The notes: a model not told the origin generated them from the letters alone. 64,000 nucleotides of DNA from Amycolatopsis sp. cg9 (GCF_041346945.1 NZ_CP166850.1:2294001-2358000); one strand, 5' to 3'; positions 41,832-49,160 are shown, counted from the first letter of the stretch. Made by a program: numbers and translations.

Positions 41832-42800
41832 ATGACCCGCTGTCTGCACGCCGTCATGATCGCGATCCTCGCCGCCGCCCTCCTCACGGTCCCCCGAGCG
41901 GCTGCTGCCACGACCGCCTTCCGCGGCGTGAACTGGGCGGACGCCCGCGACAACTACGTCGACGGCTGGGTCATCCCGACCGGTCTCACCGCCGGCGACA
42001 GCTACGACACCGTCCGCACGAAGGCGGACGGCATCCTCACCGGCTTCCAGCAGCAGCTCGGCGCGAACACCGTGCGGCTGCCGATCAACCCGCAGAGCGT
42101 GAACTCGGACTGGTGGGGCCGGTACAAGGGCGCCGCCGATTCCGCGCTGGCCCACGGCATGAAGGTCGTCTTCGGCTACTGGGAAGCGAACAAGGACGGC
42201 TTCGTCGACGACGTGACCGCGTGGAACACCATGTGGGACCGGGTCACCGCGGACTACGGCGGCGACGCCGGCGTCTACTTCGAGCCGATGAACGAGCCGT
42301 TCGGCTACAGCCTGACCGCCTGGGTTTCGCTCTGCTCGACCTGGCTGTCCCGGCACTCGGCCGTCCCGCGCGGCCGGGTCCTGATCAGCGGGACCGGCTA
42401 CAACGACAACGTCACCGGGGTCGGCGCGGCGAGCGCGTTGAACGGAACGCTGCTGTCGCTGCACTTCTACGGCTTCTGGGCGTCGGACACCACGCGCTCC
42501 GCGTGGACGGCGAACCTGAGCAACCGGCTCGGCGCGTACTCGTCCCGGACCGTCATCGACGAGGCGGGCGCGCCGATGACGACCGGGCTCGACTACTCGG
42601 CGGGGCACCAGGACGGCAACAACTTCACCGCGTACTTCGCCGCCACCACGGACTTGACGCGGTCGCGGCAGATAGGCGTCGTCTACTGGCCCGGCCTGCG
42701 CTCGGGCGACACGTACTCGATCACCCGGCAGAGCGGCAGTGGCCTGGCGACGAACAACGCGTCGGGAGTCGTGCAGCTGCGGTGGGGCTGGGGGCTGTAG
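41832..42800 (+). CDS. Secreted glycoside hydrolase family 5 (cellulase-like)
   Basis: A 322-residue exported enzyme. ATG 41832 follows GGAG and gives a signal peptide (MTRCLHAVMIAILAAALLTV, AAA cleavage near residue 26). FRGVNWADARDN, GANTVRLPINPQSV and the acid/base Glu in VYFEPMNEPFGYS are GH5 landmarks; LSLHFYGFW and the nucleophile Glu in RTVIDEAGAPM follow in order. It should hydrolyse a beta-glycan outside the cell. There is no carbohydrate-binding module. The stop abuts the convergent methyltransferase stop. Confidence 0.9.
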   Translation: MTRCLHAVMIAILAAALLTVPRAAAATTAFRGVNWADARDNYVDGWVIPTGLTAGDSYDTVRTKADGILTGFQQQLGANTVRLPINPQSVNSDWWGRYKGAADSALAHGMKVVFGYWEANKDGFVDDVTAWNTMWDRVTADYGGDAGVYFEPMNEPFGYSLTAWVSLCSTWLSRHSAVPRGRVLISGTGYNDNVTGVGAASALNGTLLSLHFYGFWASDTTRSAWTANLSNRLGAYSSRTVIDEAGAPMTTGLDYSAGHQDGNNFTAYFAATTDLTRSRQIGVVYWPGLRSGDTYSITRQSGSGLATNNASGVVQLRWGWGL

Positions 42801-43457
42801 CTACCAGGCCGTGGTCAGGTCGGCGTGCTGGCGGACCCAGGCGTGCATGACGATCCCGGCCGCGACGCCCGCGTTGATCGACCGGGTGGTGCCGAACTGG
42901 GCGATCGACACGACCAGCGCCGCGGCCTCCTGCGCCGGCTCGGACAGCCCGGGGCCTTCCTGCCCGAAGAGGAGCACGCACTCGCGCGGGATGTCGGCGG
43001 TCTCGACCGGCTGCGACCCCGGCGTGTTGTCCACGGCGACGACGGCGAGCCCGCGCTCGGCGGCGTAGGTCACGAGCCCGGAGACGTCGTCGTGGTGGCG
43101 GAGGTGCTGGTAGCGGTCGGTCACCATGGCGCCGCGCCGGTTCCAGCGGCGCCGGCCGACGATGTGCACTTCGGCCGCAGCGAACGCGTTGGCCGTGCGC
43201 ACCACGGTGCCGATGTTGTGGTCGTGCTGGAAGTTCTCGATGGCGACGTGGAAGGGGTGCCGTCGGCGGTCCACATCGGACACGATCGCCTCGCGGCGCC
43301 AGTACCGGTAGGCGTCGACGACGTTGCGGCGATCACCCTCACGCAGCAGTTCCGGGTCGTAGTGCTCGCCGGTGGGCCAGTCGCCGGGCCACGGGCCGAC
43401 GCCGACCTCTTCGCGGCTCACCCACTCGGTGGGTCCGGCGTCGGGGGAGGTGCTCAC
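42801..43457 (-). CDS. TrmH/SpoU-family RNA methyltransferase
   Basis: A 218-residue SPOUT methyltransferase. Motif 1 is HDHNIGTVVRTANAFAAAEV, motif 2 is CVLLFGQEGPGLSEPA and motif 3 is RSINAGVAAGIVMHAW, together forming the knot that binds S-adenosylmethionine. It should 2'-O-methylate a ribose in tRNA or rRNA. GTG 43457 gives VSTSPDAGPTEW; the longer frame lacks a ribosome site. It is followed upstream by the DUF2784 gene on the same strand, 14 bp away. Confidence 0.9.
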   Translation of the reverse strand: MSTSPDAGPTEWVSREEVGVGPWPGDWPTGEHYDPELLREGDRRNVVDAYRYWRREAIVSDVDRRRHPFHVAIENFQHDHNIGTVVRTANAFAAAEVHIVGRRRWNRRGAMVTDRYQHLRHHDDVSGLVTYAAERGLAVVAVDNTPGSQPVETADIPRECVLLFGQEGPGLSEPAQEAAALVVSIAQFGTTRSINAGVAAGIVMHAWVRQHADLTTAW

Positions 43458-43471
43458 GCCCCGATTGTCGC

Positions 43472-43864
43472 TCAGCCGAGGCGGACGCGGTGCGTCCGGG
43501 CGTCGTCCGCGTGGTCGCGGTGGCGCCAGCGGTGGTAGACACCGACGTAGGAGTAGGCGACCACCACGATCGCGACGATGCCGATCGCCGGCAGCCACGA
43601 CCGCGGGAAGACGGTGTCGTACAGGTAGTACGCGTTGAACCCGCCGGGCAGGTCACCGAGGCCCTGCTGGTGGCGGAAGTAGTTCTCGAGCGCGGTGAAC
43701 GGGCACGGCACCGGCGCGACGTTGACCAGGACGCCCCAGGACACGCCGAGCAGGTGGACGAAGATGAGCTTCGGCCAGCGCCACGCGACGAAACCGCCGA
43801 AACCGATGAGCACCAGGGCCAGCAGGTGCACCGCGACCGTCACGTCGGCCAGGAACTTCGCCAT
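43472..43864 (-). CDS. DUF2784 membrane protein
   Basis: A 130-residue membrane protein with about four hydrophobic segments. FLADVTVAVHLLALVLIGFGG, GVLVNVAPVPCPFTALENYF and YYLYDTVFPRSWLPAIGI match DUF2784, which has a conserved CP(F/L)T-E pair. ATG 43864 overlaps a GTG at 43867. Function unknown; it may be co-transcribed with the methyltransferase downstream. Confidence 0.85.
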   Translation of the reverse strand: MAKFLADVTVAVHLLALVLIGFGGFVAWRWPKLIFVHLLGVSWGVLVNVAPVPCPFTALENYFRHQQGLGDLPGGFNAYYLYDTVFPRSWLPAIGIVAIVVVAYSYVGVYHRWRHRDHADDARTHRVRLG

Positions 43865-43975
43865 CACCAGCCCCCTTCCCCGAACCCCCTACCAGCGACT
43901 TTACTCCGCTGATCGGATCCGGCCGCCCTGAAGAGTGCCCCGGTGTGTGATGTTTAACCCACCGGAGCAACCCGT

Positions 43976-44128
43976 TCACCTGGGCGGTGACGGAGGCGTC
44001 ACACCCGGTGGGAATTCCGGCGGGCGTTTCGCGGGGTACTTCGTCGGTTCTTCGTGCGGGTACTGGTTCGGTTTCTCCCGGTCGGGCTTGGTCCAGTCCG
44101 GCTGCGGCGGCGGGTCGTCCTCCTCCAT
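43976..44128 (-). CDS. Possible 50-residue proline-rich acidic peptide
   Basis: A 51-codon frame from ATG 44128 to TGA 43976 encodes MEEDDPPPQPDWTKPDREKP then repeated P-x-Y-P/E-E-P units. The composition is 30% Pro with many Asp, Glu and Lys: disordered, soluble, and not a shadow of another gene. It lies downstream of amaP on the same strand, 21 bp after its stop, so it may be the last cistron of the envelope-stress operon. No clear ribosome site. Confidence 0.45.
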   Translation of the reverse strand: MEEDDPPPQPDWTKPDREKPNQYPHEEPTKYPAKRPPEFPPGVTPPSPPR

Positions 44129-44149
44129 GCGCTCGACGGTACGCCCGGG

Positions 44150-44707
44150 TCAGCGCGCCCGGACCCCGGATTTCGCCGTCAGCCGAATTTCCAGCCGCAC
44201 GGGCAGGTCCTCGACTTCGAGGGCCTGCTTCAGCCGCGGCACGGCGTGGTCGGTGATGCGCTGCCGGATCGCCGTGGCATCGGCGTCGCGGTCGGTGGTG
44301 ACGACCAGGAAGAGATCCGGCGCGTCCCGCGGCCCGGACAGCCACGCCGAAGCGCTCCTGACGCCGTCGTACCCCTCGACGTCGGCGGCCAGCGGGGCGG
44401 CGGCCGCACTCGATTCGAGAACGGTGACGCCGGTGTCCCGCTCGTCCCGCCAGGCGACGGTCTTCGGCCGCCGGAACGCCTGCGCGGCCAGCCAGCGCAG
44501 GCAGAGCAGGCCGAGGACCGTGGCGACAGCGATCGCAACCCAGAACACCCAGGTGGGTGGCGCGGCGGCGCCGGGCACGAGCGGCGCGGCGGGGTCGAGC
44601 AGGCGGAGCCGCCCGAAGTGCGTGGCCACGGCGAACCCGCCGCCGGCGAGAAGCAGGAGCCCGATGAGGCCGAGCAGGGTCCGGTTGAGCCCGGCCGGCC
44701 GGTTCAT
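44150..44707 (-). CDS. AmaP-like alkaline-shock membrane anchor protein
   Basis: A 185-residue protein. Two N-terminal transmembrane helices (NRTLLGLIGLLLLAGGGFAV; WVFWVAIAVATVLGLLCLRW) precede a soluble domain with VTVLESSAAAAPLAADVEGY and LPVRLEIRLTAKSG. The layout matches AmaP, which anchors Asp23-type proteins to the membrane. ATG 44707 follows GGGAGGTG and overlaps the TGA of a repeat-encoded short frame upstream. In Firmicutes amaP is found with DUF2273 and asp23, as here. Confidence 0.85.
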   Translation of the reverse strand: MNRPAGLNRTLLGLIGLLLLAGGGFAVATHFGRLRLLDPAAPLVPGAAAPPTWVFWVAIAVATVLGLLCLRWLAAQAFRRPKTVAWRDERDTGVTVLESSAAAAPLAADVEGYDGVRSASAWLSGPRDAPDLFLVVTTDRDADATAIRQRITDHAVPRLKQALEVEDLPVRLEIRLTAKSGVRAR

Positions 44708-44856
44708 CGAGCACCTCCCAGCTCGTGAACTCGCCCCGCTGCGCCCGGTCCAAAGCACCCCAATGTGGCGTTGGTTGCGTCCAACGCACCGAACGCCACA
44801 TTGGGTGCGCTGGACGCACCGAACGCCACATTGGGGCGCTTGACTGGGCGGTTCAT
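44704..44856 (-). CDS. 50-codon repeat-derived ORF bridging the DUF6286-like gene and amaP
   Basis: ATG 44856 overlaps the upstream gene's TGA (ATGA), and its own TGA overlaps the amaP ATG (ATGA). The frame reads MNRPVKRPNVAFGASSAPNV then further PNVAFGA-like units and ends GGAR, which is also the end of the upstream protein. The first 20 bases repeat the amaP start region with few changes. I read it as the translated product of an inserted repeat that keeps translational coupling. Whether the peptide has a role is unknown. Confidence 0.4.
   Translation of the reverse strand: MNRPVKRPNVAFGASSAPNVAFGALDATNATLGCFGPGAAGRVHELGGAR
44758..44836. repeat. Repeat array with AATGTGGCGTT units
   Basis: CCCCAATGTGGCGTT (44758-44772) is matched by inverted copies at 44822-44836 (perfect, 15 bp) and 44791-44805. 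On the minus strand two 30-base direct repeats (AATGTGGCGTTCGGTGCG...) precede the inverted copy. The block splits an otherwise overlapping operon junction. Confidence 0.8.
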
Positions 44857-45377
44857 CGCGCTCCTCCTCGCACTCGGACCCGCACCCGCGGCGTCTCCGC
44901 CAGGCCCACCTGCGCCAGCCGCCGCGAGACCGCCGTCCCGACCGCGGCCGCGAGGCCTTCCGTGTTCGTCCGGTTCGTCCGCACCTTCACCCTCACCTTC
45001 CGGCGCCGCAGCTTCACCGCGGCCGTCGCCACGCCGTCGACGCCCGCGGCCGCGGCGCGTACCGATGTGCGCAGGCCGTGGCGGGTCGTGCCCGCCTCGA
45101 CGCCCGCGGCCGGCGCGAGCGCCAGGACCACCGGGCGCCCGCGCAGCACCGCCGCCGCCAGGAGCACGAGACCCGCCAGAACCGCTGCCCCGCCCCCGAC
45201 GAGCACGGGCAGTTCGTTCCACGTCGTCTCGTGCACCCGGCCGGCGACCGCCTCGAACGACAGCAGCGGTGGCTCGCCGAGGAGGCGTTGCACCAGTGCC
45301 GTCACGACCAGCGCGCACGCCGCGAGCACGACCAGGGCCGTCAGCACCGCCGGCACGCTCCGCCGGGGGCGCCTCAT
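44853..45377 (-). CDS. DUF6286-like membrane protein of the Asp23 operon
   Basis: A 174-residue protein. Two N-terminal membrane helices (SVPAVLTALVVLAACALVVT and LPVLVGGGAAVLAGLVLLAA) precede a basic domain, GLRTSVRAAAAGVDGVATAA and LRRRKVRVKVRTNRT, similar in plan to AmaP and to Asp23 strands. ATG 45377 overlaps the TGA of the small Asp23-like gene (ATGA). It ends VRVRVRGGAR, and its TGA overlaps the ATG of the repeat-derived frame. Likely a second membrane anchor for Asp23 proteins. Confidence 0.82.
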   Translation of the reverse strand: MRRPRRSVPAVLTALVVLAACALVVTALVQRLLGEPPLLSFEAVAGRVHETTWNELPVLVGGGAAVLAGLVLLAAAVLRGRPVVLALAPAAGVEAGTTRHGLRTSVRAAAAGVDGVATAAVKLRRRKVRVKVRTNRTNTEGLAAAVGTAVSRRLAQVGLAETPRVRVRVRGGAR

Positions 45378-45673
45378 CGGACCCGCCGCTTCGGCTGTTC
45401 GGGCCGGGCCACCGCGACCGTGATGTCGACGCGGTTCGCGCTCAGCCCGGTCAGTTCCGCCGTCCGGCCGAGCAGGTGCGCCCGGACCCGCTCGACCGTC
45501 GACGCGATCGGGGCCGGGTACGCCAGGGGCAGCCGGACGTCCAAAGTGGTCGATTCGCCGTCCACAGTGGCCTCGGCGGTCACGTCGCCGCCGACGCCGT
45601 CGACCTCGCAGGCGGCGTGCGCGGCGATGCGCCGCACCGCCCGCGGGGCCACGGTGGTCACTCCGCGTTCCAC
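45374..45673 (-). CDS. Small Asp23/Gls24-like protein
   Basis: A 99-residue protein starting at GTG 45673 with CGGAGGTA before it. VAPRAVRRIAAHAACEVDGV, then TTLDVRLPLAYPAPIAST, and LSANRVDITVAV give the strand-helix pattern of Asp23/Gls24, shortened. The starting GTG is 2 bp from the DUF2273 stop, and its own TGA overlaps the next ATG. Probably part of an Asp23 assembly below the membrane. Confidence 0.82.
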   Translation of the reverse strand: MERGVTTVAPRAVRRIAAHAACEVDGVGGDVTAEATVDGESTTLDVRLPLAYPAPIASTVERVRAHLLGRTAELTGLSANRVDITVAVARPEQPKRRVR

Positions 45674-45675
45674 GG

Positions 45676-45864
45676 CTACCTCCGATCGCGCGCGGCGCCC
45701 ACGAGGGCGGACAGGTCGAGCTTGCCGTCGAGCCAGCGCCCGGCCAGCAGGCCGAGCCCGCCCAGCAGGAACACCGCCACGAACGCACCGAACCCGCCGA
45801 ACGCGGCGGCGAAACCCAGTGCCAGTCCGTACAACAGGCCGAGCAGCGTCGCGTTCATCGTCAC
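45676..45864 (-). CDS. DUF2273-like small membrane protein
   Basis: A 62-residue protein that is nearly all membrane: LLGLLYGLALGFAAAFGGFG and FVAVFLLGGLGLLAGRWLDG form a glycine-rich helical hairpin, followed by KLDLSALVGAARDRR. This matches DUF2273, the small partner found between amaP and asp23 in Firmicutes. GTG 45864 overlaps the Asp23 TGA (GTGA), with an alternative ATG at 45858. Confidence 0.83.
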   Translation of the reverse strand: MTMNATLLGLLYGLALGFAAAFGGFGAFVAVFLLGGLGLLAGRWLDGKLDLSALVGAARDRR

Positions 45865-46307
45865 TGCACCCGGTCCGAGGTGACGGGCTCGGCGTCGTCA
45901 CCGGGGAGGTGGACGTCGTTGACGTTGATGTTCACCTCGACGACCTCCAGCCCGGTCATCTGCTCGATCGCGGTGATCACGTTGCGGCGCACCGCCCGCG
46001 CGAGGTCCGCGATGGCGACGCCGTACTCGACCAGGATCTGCAGGTCGACCGCCGCCTGCTTTTCGCCGACCTCGACCGAAACGCCCTGGCCGACGCTGGC
46101 GGACGCGCCCGGGATGCGGTCGCGGATGGCGCTCAGCGCGCGGGCCGCGCCGCCGCCGAGGGCGTGGACGCCGGTGACCTCGCGGGCGGCGAGCCCGGCG
46201 ATCTTCTGGACCACGGTGTCGGCGATGGTGGTGGTGCCCTGCTTGGTGACGAGGGCGCTCTCGGTGGTGGTGGTGGCCACGGTGTTCTTCTCGGCCGTCG
46301 CGGTCAT
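45861..46307 (-). CDS. Asp23/Gls24 family envelope stress response protein
   Basis: A 148-residue full-length Asp23-type protein. IADTVVQKIAGLAAREVTGV, VSVEVGEKQAAVDLQILVEY and VRRNVITAIEQMTGLEVVEV with NINVNDVHLP are the family signature. A Thr/Ala-rich N-terminal tail precedes it. ATG 46307 follows AGGGAGGA. It begins a second block, 81 bp after the previous gene, perhaps with its own promoter. Asp23 proteins form a membrane-anchored layer responding to envelope and alkaline stress (Staphylococcus knowledge; actinobacterial role inferred). Confidence 0.92.
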   Translation of the reverse strand: MTATAEKNTVATTTTESALVTKQGTTTIADTVVQKIAGLAAREVTGVHALGGGAARALSAIRDRIPGASASVGQGVSVEVGEKQAAVDLQILVEYGVAIADLARAVRRNVITAIEQMTGLEVVEVNINVNDVHLPGDDAEPVTSDRVQ

Positions 46308-46388
46308 GGTGTCCTCCCTGGATGTCCGGTGCCTCAAGGCTTTTCGCCTCGTTCGTAGCTAAGGACCCAGCGGCGGGGAGAACGTCAC

Positions 46389-46709
46389 TTACCCTTTCGT
46401 GTGACTTGGGTCTCCGGCGAACGCGGCACCGTCGAGGTCGGTGACGACCAGCCGCAGGCGCGCTTTCTCCCACTCCGTGCCCACCAGCACCGGGCGCACG
46501 AGTTCCGCCGCCCGGTCCAGCAGCGGGGGAATCGGCAGCCGGGTCGCGATCAGGCGGATCTGAACGACCTCCGCCGAAAGGTCGACGGCCATGCCGGCCC
46601 AGTCCACCGGCAACCACGTCGTCTCGGGGGAAACCGGCGTCGCCGGGCGGAGGCCGTCGATCTCCTTCAGGGCGCCGACGATCCTCTCGACGGCTTCGTC
46701 CGCGGTCAC
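46389..46709 (-). CDS. Small protein of the Asp23 operon, unknown function
   Basis: A 106-residue soluble protein starting at GTG 46709, which overlaps the upstream Asp23-type TGA (GTGA). AVERIVGALKEIDGLRPATP and EVVQIRLIATRLPIPPLLDR have the alternating strand-helix look of a degenerate Asp23 domain, followed by RLRLVVTDLDGAAFAG. No named family recognised. Its position in the overlapping operon suggests a structural partner of the Asp23 proteins. Confidence 0.78.
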   Translation of the reverse strand: MTADEAVERIVGALKEIDGLRPATPVSPETTWLPVDWAGMAVDLSAEVVQIRLIATRLPIPPLLDRAAELVRPVLVGTEWEKARLRLVVTDLDGAAFAGDPSHTKG

Positions 46710-47068
46710 CGGCCGACCGGTTCGATGTCCATGATGGACACGGAAACCTCGTCGACGACCAAGCCGGTCTGCTCCCCGACGAACCGCGTCACCGCGCGCT
46801 GGACCGCCCGGCCGACCGCCGCCGCCTGGTCGCCCGACGCCGTGATGAGGTCGATGTGGACCGTCACGCGGCCGTCCGCGGTGCGCACCCGGACGCCGTC
46901 CGCCGGCGCCGGGTCGAGTCCCTTCCAGCGTTGGCGGGCCGCGCGCGTCCACGCCGTCACCAGGCCGCGCAGGCCCGGCTCGAGGCGCACCACACCCGGT
47001 GTGGTGATCGCCGCCCGTGCCGCCACGCTGGCGATCACCGGGTCGGCCACCACGTAGTCAACGCTCAT
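46706..47068 (-). CDS. Asp23/Gls24-like protein
   Basis: A 120-residue protein. VIASVAARAAITTPGVVRLE corresponds to the first helix, VRTADGRVTVHIDLITASGD to the central strands and VTRFVGEQTGLVVDEVSVSI to the last helix-strand of the Asp23 fold. ATG 47068 overlaps the stop of the zinc-finger fusion (ATGA). One of four Asp23-like proteins in the operon, suggesting a hetero-oligomeric layer. Confidence 0.85.
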   Translation of the reverse strand: MSVDYVVADPVIASVAARAAITTPGVVRLEPGLRGLVTAWTRAARQRWKGLDPAPADGVRVRTADGRVTVHIDLITASGDQAAAVGRAVQRAVTRFVGEQTGLVVDEVSVSIMDIEPVGR

Positions 47069-47637
47069 TCCCCTGGCTCCCCGACCGCGTCTTCCGCATA
47101 GATGTCGTCCACGAGCAGGTCGAGCTTCGCCAGCGTCAGGCCCACCCGGGCCGCGGCCGCCGCGGTCACCCGCTCCCGCACCTTCGCCAACGCTTCACCA
47201 CCCGTGGCGTTCCGCATACTCACCGCGAGGGTGAGTTCGACTTCGACGACCCCGTCGGCGCCGGTGCGCACGCGGCAGCGCCGCGCCCGGATGCCGCCGA
47301 CCGTGTCGGCCGCGTACCGCAGCACCGCCGCCACCGCCTGCTCGCTGATCTCGACGAACCCGGGTTCCGGGGTGGGCAGCCGCACCATCCGGTCCCGCCG
47401 CACCTCGGCCCGCACGGCCGACATGATCCGGCCGAACAGGTCCGGCGACGGCACGTCCTCCGCCACCACCAGCTCCGCGGTGGCCTCGCGCAGCGCCAGC
47501 AGGCTCTCGCGCGCGGCCCGGCAGTGCGGGCAGGTCAGTTCGTGTTCGTCGGCCAGCCCGGCGCCGACCGCGTCGAGCCGGTCCCACACCTGCTCCACGT
47601 CACGTTCGCAGGGCAGCTCGTAGTCTGTCATCGCCAT
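47065..47637 (-). CDS. Zinc-finger/Asp23 fusion, candidate anti-sigma factor
   Basis: A 190-residue fusion. Residues ~8-45 hold CERD... and HELTCPHCRAARESLLALRE, the H-x3-C-x2-C pattern of zinc-binding anti-sigma domains. Residues ~85-185 form an Asp23-like domain (EISEQAVAAVLRYAADTVGG, VEVELTLAVSMRNATGGEAL, KLDLLVDDIYAED). ATG 47637 lies 10 bases after GGAGG inside the sigma gene and overlaps its end by 10 bases; ATG 47631 would give a 4-bp overlap. It lacks a membrane helix. It could report the Asp23 layer's state to the sigma factor. Confidence 0.82.
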   Translation of the reverse strand: MAMTDYELPCERDVEQVWDRLDAVGAGLADEHELTCPHCRAARESLLALREATAELVVAEDVPSPDLFGRIMSAVRAEVRRDRMVRLPTPEPGFVEISEQAVAAVLRYAADTVGGIRARRCRVRTGADGVVEVELTLAVSMRNATGGEALAKVRERVTAAAAARVGLTLAKLDLLVDDIYAEDAVGEPGE

Positions 47638-48182
47638 GGCTTCATCACCTCCGCCAGCTGGGCCCTGGCCCGCGCGATCCGGCCGCGGACCGCGGTCGTG
47701 TTCGCACCGACGACCTCGCCGATCTCTTCGTAGGACCGGCCGTGCACCTCACGCAGCAGCCAGCACGCTCTCTGCTCGGGCGTCAGTTCGGCCAGCGCCG
47801 CGTTCAACGCCGCGAGCTGCCCGCTCACCTGGGCGGCCCGCTCCGGCTGCAGATCGGTCCGCGGCGACTCGGCGGTGTCCAGGTCGACGTCGGCCTGCGG
47901 CCGGCGCGCGCGGATCGCGTTGAGGCAGCGGTTCGTGGTGGCCCGGTAGAGCCAGCCGACGAACGCGGCGTCCTCGCCGAGCTGGTCGAGCTTGCGCCAG
48001 GCGTTGAGGAACACCTCCTGCACGACGTCTTCGGCGTCGCCGCGGTGGGCGAGCATCTTGACGGCGAGCCGGAACATCGGGCCCTGGTAGCGCAGCACGA
48101 GCTGCTCGTACGCCCGGACGTCGCCGTCCCGCGCGCGCCCGACGAGGGTCGCGTCGTCCAGCGGCGTTGCGGTTGTCGTCAC
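47628..48182 (-). CDS. ECF-type RNA polymerase sigma factor of the Asp23 operon
   Basis: A 184-residue ECF sigma factor. Region 2: YEQLVLRYQGPMFRLAVKML and GDAEDVVQEVFLNAWRKL. Region 4: LTPEQRACWLLREVHGRSYE and EIGEVVGANTTAVRGRIARA. GTG 48182 follows GAGGAGG. It heads the minus-strand operon; its end overlaps the zinc-finger fusion. It likely directs the operon and the divergent csbD gene, since both leave the same 160-bp spacer. That regulon is inference. Confidence 0.92.
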   Translation of the reverse strand: MTTTATPLDDATLVGRARDGDVRAYEQLVLRYQGPMFRLAVKMLAHRGDAEDVVQEVFLNAWRKLDQLGEDAAFVGWLYRATTNRCLNAIRARRPQADVDLDTAESPRTDLQPERAAQVSGQLAALNAALAELTPEQRACWLLREVHGRSYEEIGEVVGANTTAVRGRIARARAQLAEVMKPWR

Positions 48183-48303
48183 GGCACCTCCTCGGGAAGA
48201 GGACACCGGTGCGCGGAAATCGTCACGCACCGATTCTGGGTGACGGTGGTCACCGGGGCGAGTCCGTGACGATCACGCGTCGCGGTGGTCCTTCCGGTAC
48301 CAG

Positions 48304-48322
48304 GGTGCCCCGCCGGGGCACC
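48304..48322 (+). promoter_or_regulatory. Hairpin in the csbD leader
   Basis: GGTGCCCC (48304-48311), loop GCC, GGGGCACC (48315-48322) is a perfect stem ending 20 bp before csbD, in the spacer shared with the sigma gene. It leaves the GGGAGG ribosome site free. Confidence 0.4.
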
Positions 48323-48342
48323 GCCGGAACGGGAGGTGCCCC

Positions 48343-48528
48343 ATGTCTTTGGGCGACAAGATCAGCAACAAGGCCGAAGAGCTGGGCGGCAAGGCCAAGG
48401 AAGCGGCCGGTGACGCCACCGGGAACGAGCAGCTGCAGGCCGAAGGCCAGGCCGACCAGGCGAAGGCCGGGCTCAAGGGCGCCGTCGAAAACGTGAAGGA
48501 CGCCGCGAAGGACCTGTTCAAGAAGTGA
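48343..48528 (+). CDS. CsbD-family stress protein
   Basis: A 61-residue, highly charged helical protein: MSLGDKISNKAEELGGKAKE, GNEQLQAEGQADQAKAG and VKDAAKDLFKK are typical CsbD repeats of K/A/G/D. ATG 48343 follows GGGAGGTG. CsbD is a general-stress protein of unknown mechanism, under SigB-type control in Bacillus. Here it is divergent from the ECF sigma/Asp23 operon, which supports a shared stress regulon. A bidirectional terminator follows. Confidence 0.92.
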   Translation: MSLGDKISNKAEELGGKAKEAAGDATGNEQLQAEGQADQAKAGLKGAVENVKDAAKDLFKK

Positions 48529-48536
48529 GCCGCGCG

Positions 48537-48562
48537 GACCGGGGACCCAGCGGTCCCCGGTC
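48537..48562. terminator. Bidirectional hairpin between csbD and pyrE
   Basis: GACCGGGGACC (48537-48547) pairs perfectly with GGTCCCCGGTC (48552-48562), loop CAGC, in the 41-bp gap between convergent stops. Confidence 0.75.
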
Positions 48563-48569
48563 CCGGTTC

Positions 48570-49133
48570 TCAGTTCAGGCCGAGGTCGTCGAGCCCGAGG
48601 ATGTACCGGTACTCGAGGCCTTCCTTCTCGATGGCCTCGCGCGCGCCGGTGTCGCGGTCGACCACCGTCACCACGCCGATCACGGTCGCGCCCGCCTCAC
48701 GCAGGGCCGCGACGGCTTCTAGCACGCTGCCGCCGGTCGTGGAGGTGTCCTCGACCGCCAGCACGCGCTGGCCCCGGACCTCCATGCCCTCGATGCGGCG
48801 CTGCATGCCGTGTTCCTTGACGGACTTCCGGACCACGAACGCGTCCAGCACGACGCCGTCGGTGGCCGCCGAGTGCAGCATCGCCAGCGCGACCGGGTCG
48901 GCGCCGAGGGTCAGGCCGCCGGCCGCCACGTAGTCCCAGTCCGCCGTCAGCTGGCGCAGGAGCTTGCCGATCAGCGGCGCGGCCGCGTGGTGCAGCGTCG
49001 CCCGCCGGAGATCGATGTAGTAGTCGGCTTCCTTGCCGGACGCCAGGGTCACTTTTCCGTGCACCACGGAAAGATCGGTGACCAGCCTGGCCAGTTCGAG
49101 TTTCGCCGCTTGATCCAACCCGGGGTTCGCCAC
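48570..49133 (-). CDS. pyrE: Orotate phosphoribosyltransferase
   Basis: A 187-residue type I phosphoribosyltransferase. VTLASGKEADYYIDLRRATL binds orotate; the PRPP motif is RVLAVEDTSTTGGSVLEAVA and the flexible loop is FVVRKSVKEHGMQRRIEG. It transfers orotate to PRPP to make orotidine 5'-phosphate in pyrimidine synthesis. The GTG at 49133 is used. No other pyr genes are nearby. The ABC exporter gene ends 27 bp upstream on the same strand. Confidence 0.93.
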   Translation of the reverse strand: MANPGLDQAAKLELARLVTDLSVVHGKVTLASGKEADYYIDLRRATLHHAAAPLIGKLLRQLTADWDYVAAGGLTLGADPVALAMLHSAATDGVVLDAFVVRKSVKEHGMQRRIEGMEVRGQRVLAVEDTSTTGGSVLEAVAALREAGATVIGVVTVVDRDTGAREAIEKEGLEYRYILGLDDLGLN

Positions 49134-49160
49134 GGCCGAGAGTCTTACACACCGCCGTCC

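Noticed and set aside
44758..44836. A transposon or miniature inverted-repeat element.
   Set aside because: There is an inverted 15-bp pair and a probable flanking duplication, but no transposase and no clean terminal repeats, so it is listed only as a repeat.
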